Below, piece by piece: positions 58,001-64,000 of a stretch of DNA of 64,000 nucleotides. This DNA comes from Echiichthys vipera (Eukaryota; Chordata; Actinopteri; Perciformes; Trachinidae). Under the pieces are notes generated by a model. It ran no database searches and had not been told where the DNA came from. It saw only the letters and a list, made by a program, of their open reading frames with translations. Both the position numbers and the translations under genes were made by a program. Numbering within the stretch: the first letter of the stretch is position 1; every line of letters starts with the position of its first letter. The stretch lies in contig OY829660.1 in the NCBI GenBank assembly GCA_963691815.1, forward strand, positions 6,042,052 to 6,106,051, written 5' to 3'.

Positions 58001-59965
58001 GGGGTCGGGGTCGCGGAGCTGGAGCCGATCCCAGCTGACATCGGGCCTGAGGTGGGGTACACCCTGGACAGGACGCCAGTCTATCACAGGGCACATAGAG
58101 ACGAACAGAGACAGACAACCATTCACACCTACGGGTGATTTAGAGTCATCAATGAACCGAACACCTGCACGTCTTTGGACTGTGGGAGGAAACCGGAGAA
58201 CCCGGAGAAAACCCACGCAGACACAGGGAGAACATGCAAACTCCACACAGAAAGGCCCAGGCCGGGATGCAAACCTGGAACCTTCTAGCTTTGAGGCGAC
58301 AGTGCTAACCACTCCCAGCGTCCCCTCCTCCTGTGCTCATTCCCCGTGACCAGTTTTTCCCAGTCCTCTCCGTGTTTTCCCTTTGTTCTCTGTGCACCCT
58401 TTTGTTAAGTAAGTTAATTAAATCCGTTAAAAACGACTCCTGAGTTTCTGTCTGCATTTGGGTCCAATCATCCATGTTTTCCCCGTCACCGTCCCCGACA
58501 TAAAAGTTGCATTGTGCTATACAAGGGTCGTGTTTACACAGCTCAGATATTGCAGCAAGCAACAAATAAGTTAAAAACAAAAAAGGTTTTTGTCTAAGTA
58601 AAAAAGTAAAAAGCCAGACCAAAATCACAGATGAGGAAATATATTTATCATAAGGCTGGTGTGAACGTTTCTTTACTGTCAGGGATTTGGGGAATTAACT
58701 CTCTGTACAGAATTGACCTGGGGCAGAGTACTCTTATTTTACTGAAGGTTGTGTTAGCCTGTCAGGGAACGTATGGGATTTGTTCTTAAGGGTGCGAGGG
58801 CTGAGATTATACATGAATGTTTTTACATTATTGAAGCGTGTCTATTTCTCTTACATTCCCTTCTTCTCTCTATATCTGCATACCTTGCATTTCCCTCTTT
58901 TAAATACTCTCATTTCTCATTTCAGACTCTGTGCCCTGTGATCACTCTTTACTTCTCGGCTGATCTGAAATTATCCCACTGCCCAGAGCTGTGATCGTGT
59001 TCAGCTGACTTGAGCTTCTCGCTTCTGTGCACTGTAACTCTCCCAGCAGAATGCTTAGTTTACATGTTTTTATCCTGGTGGCGTCTTGCCATCATATTAC
59101 TCAATCAAGATGCGAGGAATTAAAAACCTGCACTGTGTCTGTGCTTTAGCTAATGTAGCGCCGTTTCTCAATAATGCACAACCTCCACTGTGAATATAAG
59201 TCCGCTTCTGTCCTGATTCGGCTCCGCTCGACAACAGTTGTGTGGATAATCTCACCACCTGTTCTGATGTATCTACTGCAACAGAAGAGCCAACATGTGA
59301 CCATATAAAGATGATAGTACTACCATACACTGAGCTGACTCACTCCATTAGTCCTGAATGTCCTAGAAACTGGGTTAAGTTCATTAATGTTTACTCCACA
59401 GACAGGCTGGGAGAATCTGTGCACCTAACGTGAATAACACTCCCTAAACTCCAACTACCAGGGTGTGGCTGTGTAAAAGTCTAACTTATCTGCAGCAGAG
59501 CTGTGTGGTGACAGCTTGTGTAAGCCTGTGGGTGTACTGGGCAGCTCCGGGCTGATAATGTGTGTTACTGTGTGAATCTGAAAGAGGGCACTGCTGAGAA
59601 AGGAGCAAACATGCTCAGCAAACCTTCCCAGGACAACACACAATGCAGACCAGTCTGGTCTAAAGCCAGGGAATGTCCGACCTACATGTACTTACAAATA
59701 TATTGCACAGATGGCTGGATGGAAAAGCGTATGTACTGATGATGATGAAACAAATAACGGTCATGTTTTTATGCTGGCGTCTCACCTCCGTTCAAGGAGC
59801 CGTTGTGGGGTAATACTGTTGCAGCGGTGTCATGGCTGTCCTGCCTTTTGGTCCCATCAGCTTTGGCAGCCTCAGGCTCCTGCAGGCTGTCCTCCTCCAC
59901 AATGTGTAGCTTATCCTCATCATCAGAGTCTGAGCTGGCCTCCAAGCCATTATTGAAGTCTGTCA
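43426..59965 (-). CDS. zeb1: ZEB1 zinc-finger E-box-binding homeobox protein, seven exons (first coding exon outside)
   Basis: Nuclear transcriptional repressor that binds paired E-boxes, represses epithelial genes such as cdh1 and recruits CtBP. Exons (- strand): 59965-59786, 51404-51252, 48693-48491, 47795-47669, 47074-45273, 45011-44831, 44111-43426. All junctions are GT-AG with consistent phases, giving 1110 residues plus stop. Order: acidic DSDDEDKLHIVEED region, N-terminal zinc-finger cluster of four, homeodomain-like region, CtBP motifs PLDLSLPK and PLNLT, C-terminal cluster of three fingers, and a long Glu/Asp-rich tail. With about 20 residues from exon 1, the total is close to human ZEB1 (about 1120). 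DSDDEDKLHIVEE and the Glu-rich tail favour ZEB1 over ZEB2. Whether it is zeb1a or zeb1b is not decided. Confidence 0.96.
44381..44437 (+). mobile_element. Harbinger-like element, 57-bp 3' end
   Basis: GGGGTCAAGTACCCTAAAGC through GGACAGTGGGAGTGCGCCC, then TAA. It matches the right end of 36795-37375, and even more closely that of 40060-40283 (including the TGGGAGTGCGCCC variant), in a zeb1 intron. Confidence 0.72.
44438..44537. repeat. Shared flank repeat, copy 2
   Basis: Nearly identical to 40284-40388, in the same orientation and again directly after the Harbinger-like end. The two copies differ by single bases (for example CAACCAGCCACCAGAGGGCG here and CATCCAGCCACCAGCGGGCG there) and by one TA. 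Confidence 0.7.
44831..45011 (-). CDS. zeb1: zeb1 exon: first finger of the C-terminal cluster
   Basis: Phase 0 to phase 1, between GATTTACAG and GTATGCC. It encodes QEKKPDSSSDGVSAVEEQND followed by SDSAALMKKRRLENGVYPCD and LCSKVFQKGSSLLRHKYEHT. The finger (C..C and H...H) and the EEQNDSDS block before it match ZEB1 closely. KKRR is a candidate nuclear-localisation motif. Confidence 0.95.
45012..45272. other. zeb1 intron (0.26 kb)
   Basis: Short intron between the large central exon and the C-terminal finger exon. No feature seen. Confidence 0.85.
45273..47074 (-). CDS. zeb1: zeb1 large central exon: fourth finger, homeodomain region, CtBP motifs
   Basis: 1802 bases, phase 1 to phase 0, from GCCCCTTTCAG to a GTTGGTAT donor. 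It begins EKPYECSNCKKRFSHSGSYS, a CCHC-type finger ending in KKC. Conserved blocks follow: LKEKTESNPLQEQLPVTQIK, GLMSPISINLNDLQNVLKVA, DHDGTTKIIINYS, STCLLCDDCPDNLEAL (about 46171-46125) and the homeodomain-like PPVDDLLSLLKTYF through SIPVDVIRKWFAKMN (about 46019-45877). Then come the CtBP-binding motifs PLDLSLPK (about 45615-45592) and PLNLTC (about 45539-45522), and LPTLVAIASQGTLSCL. Human ZEB1 has three PLxLS-type motifs; here two are clear and the first appears altered (SPLSLNTG). IKSEP and VKSEP are candidate sumoylation motifs. Confidence 0.97.
47075..47668. other. zeb1 intron (0.6 kb)
   Basis: Contains a TA dinucleotide tract (47399-47432) and a short GTAT-rich tract (about 47578-47620). 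Nothing else is recognised. Confidence 0.85.
47399..47432. repeat. TA dinucleotide tract (17 units)
   Basis: Uninterrupted TA run in a zeb1 intron. Confidence 0.95.
47669..47795 (-). CDS. zeb1: zeb1 exon: third zinc finger
   Basis: 127 bases, phase 0 to phase 1, between TCCGTCTCAG and GTGAGC. It encodes RHVSQSTGGSGGTGGTRKFM followed by CTECSKAFKYKHHLKEHLRI and HSG. The finger is nearly identical to the third finger of vertebrate ZEB proteins. The Gly/Thr-rich linker before it is longer than the few residues usual in mammals. The intron splits the HSG/EKP linker codon. Confidence 0.95.
47796..48490. other. zeb1 intron (0.7 kb)
   Basis: AT-rich intron with no recognised repeat or gene. Confidence 0.8.
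48491..48693 (-). CDS. zeb1: zeb1 exon: zinc fingers one and two
   Basis: 203 bases, phase 1 to phase 0, between GCTATCACAG and GTAACATC. It encodes GTPDSFSQLHTCPYCSRGYK, RNASLKEHIKYRHETSEDNY and SCSHCSYTFTYRSQLEKHMS, then HHRGTREQ. These are the first two fingers (CPYC...H...H and CSHC...H...H) of the N-terminal DNA-binding cluster, aligned with GTPDAF.QLLTCPYC.RGYKR of mammals. Confidence 0.96.
48905..49110 (-). mobile_element. LINE 3' UTR fragment
   Basis: On the - strand: GGGGTAGGATTAAATAGG, then T-rich sequence, TTTTACATGTTGGAAATAAA and TACAAAAATAAAATG. The order GGGGTAGGA...AATA...then ATGTTGGAAATAAA corresponds to 9360-9490 on the + strand. No coding sequence remains. Confidence 0.45.
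49300..50065 (+). mobile_element. Tc1/mariner-like element remnant
   Basis: The ends form an inverted repeat: left ACCTTTATTTTGTGAAAAAA then CTGTGAGCAAAATTAG; right reversed ACCTTTATTTTGTGAAAAAT then CAGTGAGCAAAATGAG. Inside, from about 49651, a frame reads EDNVPCHTAKQVTQFPEAKN, then KCPAKSPDLNSVENLWKILG and NKVKSKKPTTVSELWKRLSQ. This is the C-terminal part of a Tc1-type transposase (the D of DN.PCHTA and the E of SPDLN.VENLW). The N-terminal part is mostly lost. It is a different family from the element at 17858-19088. Confidence 0.75.
51252..51404 (-). CDS. zeb1: zeb1 exon: acidic N-terminal region
   Basis: 153 bases, phase 1 to phase 1, between GTGCTTACAG and GTAAAC. It encodes VKEECVSEEEEEADKDTLVD followed by EILQQGDTAVIYPEAPEDEQ and SPAETGGADENG. 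VKEEC and the QQ.DTAVI.PEAPE block are hallmarks of the ZEB N-terminal region just before the first finger. Confidence 0.95.
52156..52395 (-). mobile_element. Retroelement 3' end with TTGAA tail
   Basis: On + it starts with eight TTCAA units (52156-52195), then TTTATTTATAGTGCCAAATC, AAAGTTATCTCAGGACACTT and CATCTGTCTGCACCGGTTGG. The order is that of a common fish retroelement 3' end in reverse orientation. No coding remnant. Confidence 0.55.
52861..53012 (+). mobile_element. tRNA-derived SINE, short
   Basis: TCTAGTTCACCAGGTAGAGC (A box), CGGCCCTGGTTCTAATCC (B box), then TTCCCCCTCTCCCC, TCTTCAGCTGCTCTGATAAA and an AAAGGATAAAA tail. The layout is that of a fish tRNA-derived SINE; the B box is slightly decayed. 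Confidence 0.65.
54934..54996. repeat. CA dinucleotide tract
   Basis: Uninterrupted CA run of 63 bases in a zeb1 intron, followed by TCACTGACAC. Confidence 0.95.
56137..56500 (+). repeat. Dispersed repeat (GAGGTC-CAGTGACC family), copy 1
   Basis: Shares, in order, with 60735-61250: GACTTTGAAGGAAT.TAATAA, AAACAATCAGCA, GTATC.GACCAAA, TTGGATATAAAAT.TIATC-type words (T.ATC..TTATCCT), TTCT.GAGTTATGG and GAGGTC.CAGTGACC. It ends near CTAAATGGACATCTGGCGC. It is a common interspersed fish repeat. Confidence 0.65.
57969..58315 (-). mobile_element. tRNA-derived SINE, near full length
   Basis: Third copy of the family at 1501-1846, same orientation. The tail TCATTCATTCATCTTCAACC is on the left; the body has CCGGAGAACCCGGAGAAAAC; the head has GATGCAAACCTGGAACC (decayed B box) and GTGCTAACCACT (A box). 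The flanking 5' head is truncated by a few bases. Confidence 0.75.
59786..59965 (-). CDS. zeb1: zeb1 second coding exon
   Basis: 180 bases, phase 1 to phase 1, between TCTTCTCTGCAG and GTGAGACG. It encodes VTDFNNGLEASSDSDDEDKL followed by HIVEEDSLQEPEAAKADGTK and RQDSHDTAATVLPHNGSLNG, then G. In other vertebrates the first exon supplies about 20 residues (including a basic CKRRKQ motif, also the start of NuRD-type and miR-regulated isoforms) and joins here at V.(N/D).NN. That first exon is not seen up to 64000. Confidence 0.95.
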
Positions 59966-60734
59966 CTGCAGAGAAGACACACAGCAATGGAAGATGAGCT
60001 AACATGCACCAATTAGACTGTTACATTTTAGCAGCTACACCTTATACTGTGGTGCTCATTGTGATTCCCAGCGATGAGGAGACAGCCCCCCACTGCTGTA
60101 ATCAGTGTGTGATTTACATCTGGGATGCAGAATATACGCAATTAACTACAATTACTGACTTCCAAACATGACATCAGTGTGATCAACATCTGAGCTGCAT
60201 GGAGAAAAGCACCCCTTAAGTGTCTCTCCTCCAGACAGTTCTAGCATTAATGACAGCTCTGGAAGTCTTGACTATAAACCAAAACAGCCTTTGTGCTGTG
60301 CTCTACTCATTGAATACACAATGAGGTAAATAGCACAACAGTGCAGAAACAAGTTAAGTAACACGTATGTAATGTAAAAAAATAATAAAGACGACATTGT
60401 GTGGTATTACTCTCCAATTTAAAGCGACTCTAAAATGCAGTAATAGGTGAAGCAAAAACACAACAGTGGCCATGCAAGCCTTCAATCCTCTTCTGCAAAC
60501 TTACGGTAAACAACCTTGTCAGTTAAGGATGCCATAACGATGCTGTGATATTCATGGCAATTATTTCCTCAAGACGAGACCCCCACACCTGTGCTTCAAG
60601 GATATACATAACCCTGCTAACCAATTAGAGAACGGTGGACCCATGCAAAGAAACCACCTCAAATAGTTTACCTCAGACAGGCAGGACTTCAGGCCACCGT
60701 GGATCAGACTAGAATTACCACCTTGCTATGTAGT

Positions 60735-61250
60735 GAAGACTTTGAAGGAATGTAATAAGGGTATTGAGTGTTTTTTTTTTTGGTGAAACATGGATGCTGC
60801 ACACACATCTTCAGCCCCGGCAGCACAGAAAAGCTAAACAATCAGCACAGTTTCAGGATTAGTGTCACCAGTGCAGTATCAGACCAAATGTCTCCCCTTC
60901 TGTTACTGAGTTATGGGATCAAAAACCTAATGATGCCACAGTGAAGTTGACCTTTTGGATATAAAATGTCATCATCTTATCCTATTTGGGTCATATTGTT
61001 TTGTCATATTTGTGATAAAAATGTTGTCATAATTAGCTTAGGACTTCTTGAGTTATGGACAAAAACATCTTTGGTGAGGTCACAGTGACCGTGACCTTTG
61101 GCCTCCAAAATTGAATCAGTTCATCCTTAAGTCCAAGTGAACGTGTGCGCCAGATTTATAGAAATTCCCTCCAGGGGTTGCTGAGATATGGCATTCACTA
61201 TAATGGGACGGACAACCTGAAAACATAACGCCTCCAGCGCAGACGGCTAA
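60735..61250 (+). repeat. Dispersed repeat (GAGGTC-CAGTGACC family), copy 2
   Basis: Longer copy of 56137-56500, continuing through GTGACCTTTGGCCTCC, TCCTTAAGTCCAAGTGAACG, GAAATTCCCTCCAGGGGTTG and ATGGGACGGACAACCTGAAA to a CATAACGCCTCCAGC end. A 12-T run and ATGCTGCACACACATCTTCA are extra relative to copy 1. Confidence 0.7.
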
Positions 61251-62309
61251 AAATATAGCGTACTCGTTATCTGCTGCATCAGTTTAAATGAATCACAGAC
61301 GTTGAATCTTGTGGCTTTTCGTATTCAAGGTAAAAATAGATAACTGGAGGAACAGGAAACAGCACTCATAATAAGAAAGCCACAGTTTCTAGCTCAAGTT
61401 CAACGCTCTTTTATCTTCGATGGAGTTGCCAGACGAAAACAAGAAATAGTGTAGGAAAGAAAGCTCATGGAAAATGTTCCTTTAACGTGATATCTTTTAA
61501 TATCAAACTGACATTTCAAAACCAAATGAACTAGCCAAAACCAAAACCAGATATCATGTGTCCAGAACACAGACTTTGCACAGCATAATCTAATCACATC
61601 AACATCACACATCTATGCACACAATTTCCTTCACCTCATGTACACGGAGAAGACATAGAAGAAAAGTCCAAAGTTAGCCAAGGGGAAAAATAATTACTTG
61701 TGTATGAGTCTCAGAAAGCAAATCTATTTTACGCTGTGCTGCGGTCTGTGTGTTTGTCTGTGGGGCACAACTTCTTAATGGGAGCTCAGAGTGAAAAATG
61801 GAATGGTCTGAATGAATATAGCGGGAGGTGTGTGTGTGTGTGCGTGTGTGTGTGTTTAGCACAAAAGTTGTTGTATATGATGTAGACGTGAGGGTACACA
61901 AGGATATAAGTGATAATGAGCACTATGCAGTCATTGACTAATTGCTTTTTCACTGTCAGCATGTGTGCACTTATGACTGTGTGTGAGCCTAAATGAGTGT
62001 AAACAGTATGCATGTATGTGAGTGTGTGCATGCTCTCCGCAGGGTAGCTGTACGTCTTGGCTGAGGTGCTGAAGGCTTCTAATGAGGAGGAAAGCTTTGG
62101 GTTGTTTGTTCACAGGTGACAGGTGCACACACACGAATGCGCACACACAGGTCCCAAACCACAGAGCAAGCACATGTGTGTGTGTGCTAACCGTGGTTCC
62201 GCACCTCTGCATGAAATGGGGAGCTCTTTCAGGCAGCGCCGTTAAATGCACAGGCTGCAGACCAGATGACACCCACCTACATCTAAGACACAACCTGAGC
62301 GCATGTGCA

Positions 62310-62346
62310 CGCACACACACAGACACACACACACACACACACACAC
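62310..62346. repeat. CA-rich tract
   Basis: CA units with GACA interruptions in the zeb1 first intron, close to the GT tract at 62448-62527 on the same strand. Confidence 0.85.
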
Positions 62347-62443
62347 ATACAGACACACTCCTCCAGGAGCGATGCAGTGCTTTCCAGAGACGATGCTGTC
62401 ACTGCTCCAGAGAGATGAGTGGAGCTGTGAATGCAAAAGGGTT

Positions 62444-62447
<4 letters not shown>

Positions 62448-62527
<80 letters not shown>
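62448..62527. repeat. GT dinucleotide tract (40 units)
   Basis: Uninterrupted GT run of 80 bases in the zeb1 first intron. With the upstream CA tract (62310-62346) it could form an inverted pair. Confidence 0.96.
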
Positions 62528-62528
<1 letters not shown>

Positions 62529-64000
62529 TGAGATCGATGCACGCCTGGATCAATGTAAGAGGCTGAAGCAGAAAGAGAGGAGCATAATGTGTGTGTATGC
62601 AGAAGCTCTGGTTACTGATCTCATATAAGATGATGGAGCGAAACAGGACATGTACACAGCTCTTGCTGGTTGCTGTTTCACATCCTTGGACATGTGTGTA
62701 TGTTAAAGGTTGTGGCTTATTCCCAGCTGAGTAAAGAAATATATGTTTCTCATAGATAGTGATATAGTCAGAGTGACAGCAGGAGGATAAAACTATATCC
62801 TCTGGGCGTCTCCTGCGTGAAAATCAGTTAACGAAGGCTGCCTGTTGCAAACTGGTGAGTTATTCTTAACAATGCTGGCTGGAGGGAACAGCAACAAGCT
62901 GAACTCCAGATCACACAGAATGCTTGGGAAGGCGTCATACCCTTATTCTGTATTCATTCCTTCATTGCATTTTATAATTTTGGTCAAAATCCAATCAGCC
63001 GACTTGCGACAGGGATGTTTCTTGGATTTTACTCGTATTTCATGATTAAACCATTTTTCCAGACTTCAAATGCAATCGCTAAACGTTTAGGGTTTTAATT
63101 TGTAATCATTTTCTCTATTTTTCCAGACTTGGCAGCAGAGATGTCCTCGATTACAGCAACTCTTAGTAGACTTACACTCAAAATCATTTTTATGACTAAC
63201 TGATTAGTTGATTTGATCGTCAGATCTGTAAAACTGAGTTTCTCCAAGAACAAATCCTGCAAACGCACCACTTTGATGTGCATATATGCTTCTGGGAAAT
63301 AAGTTGTTAAGCATGTAAAAATCATAAAAAAGGACTAATTGACTCAAGAAATCTTTGTCAACTAAGAGCATAACAAACCGATTGGTCGACTTAGAGGGGA
63401 TAGCTCTACACAGCAGACTTGTGCAATATCCTTGAGGATCATAAGGAGAAAGAAGTCTCTGTTGCTACATATACAGTAAAACTGTAGTGCTCAGAGTCTT
63501 CAATAGTGTGATATTGTGTGATATTTCATATGCTTGCTTTTATAGAAGCTGAGTAACATTGGTGCTCAAACATGTGTCCTGTCTGCCTGAATACAATTCT
63601 GGTGTCAGGTACAGTGTTTACATCACCCCTACTTTCTAATAGGGAGTGACAAAGCCAGGCCTAAAACTGAAGCATAAACAAAAGCAAACTAGCGCTCTGT
63701 CTTTAAGCTAAATGCAGCAACATTAGATGAGATTACACTCTGATCAGCTGAGCACACAAGAGCATGCTCTGTGTAGATTAATCACAGTAGATTTAAGGAT
63801 TTAGTCAGATAGTTAACTTCCGTTGAAATTTGAAACATTGTGCACGGACAATATGAGAGTGCACTGCACCCTGACTGCAAATAAGCCTGATGTTAATGAT
63901 CGTCATGTGCTTTCTCTGCTCCTATGACTGCAGTTTCCATAACAACTGACAGTGGGCACTGCTGAGCAGAGTAGGGAAGACAAAAAGGCAAGTGCTTCCC

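Larger units (their letters stand above)
51405..59785. other. zeb1 intron (8.4 kb)
   Basis: Contains a TTCAA tract and LINE-like tail (52156-52395), a tRNA-derived SINE (52861-53012), C/T-rich stretches (53700-53850 and 54480-54770), a CA tract (54934-54996), a dispersed repeat (56137-56500) and a SINE (57969-58315). The intervals 55100-56130, 56510-57960 and 58320-59780 show nothing recognisable. No alternative exon is supported. Confidence 0.75.
59966..64000. other. zeb1 first intron, partial
   Basis: No exon 1 was found. Contains the second copy of the GAGGTC repeat (60735-61250) and several TG/CA tracts (about 61830-61858, 62310-62346 and 62448-62527). The rest, including 62640-64000, shows nothing recognisable. 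First introns of this gene are long in other vertebrates, so exon 1 may be well beyond the window. Confidence 0.7.

Overview
The window is vertebrate nuclear DNA, almost certainly from a ray-finned (teleost) fish. It holds intron-rich genes with GT-AG introns, long CA/GT microsatellites and many dispersed repeats of the kinds found in fish genomes: tRNA-derived SINEs, RTE-, L2- and L1-type LINE remnants, Tc1-like elements, and hAT-like and Harbinger-like miniature elements. Nearly all the short open frames are spurious; the real coding sequence is about 4.7 kb in 15 exons.

Two genes lie tail to tail. On the + strand, positions 4126 to 30155 carry the last eight exons of a contactin-associated protein (Caspr/CNTNAP family, most like CNTNAP5 by its C-terminus). 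They encode the rest of the third laminin-G domain, the second EGF domain, the fourth laminin-G domain, the transmembrane helix and a short tail ending EYFI. All splice phases agree, giving 460 residues. Earlier exons are left of the window. On the - strand, positions 59965 down to 43426 carry seven exons of zeb1, the zinc-finger/homeobox repressor that controls epithelial-mesenchymal state. These encode 1110 residues, everything except the short first coding exon, which should lie right of position 64000.

The zeb1 3' UTR runs from 43425 to about 40990. Read directly, it holds twelve seed matches for the miR-200 family and one 8-mer for miR-205, the conserved microRNA circuit that represses ZEB1. 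This is the clearest functional signal outside the exons.

The 10-kb intergenic interval (31.0-41.0 kb) and the introns are repeat-rich. Notable structures are a Harbinger-like element (36795-37375, TAA duplications) nested in an older inverted-repeat element (36391-37602); an hAT-like foldback element with an 8-bp duplication (38000-38213); a foldback element inside the cntnap 3' UTR (30765-30966); a Tc1-like element with long inverted repeats and a gutted transposase (17858-19088); minisatellites with 30- and 36-bp units; and a CA tract of 113 units (34053-34279).

I found no bacterial-type system, CRISPR array, operon or clearly undescribed gene. The most useful observations are the zeb1 microRNA site cluster, the cntnap/zeb1 convergent linkage and the nested or duplicated transposon structures.
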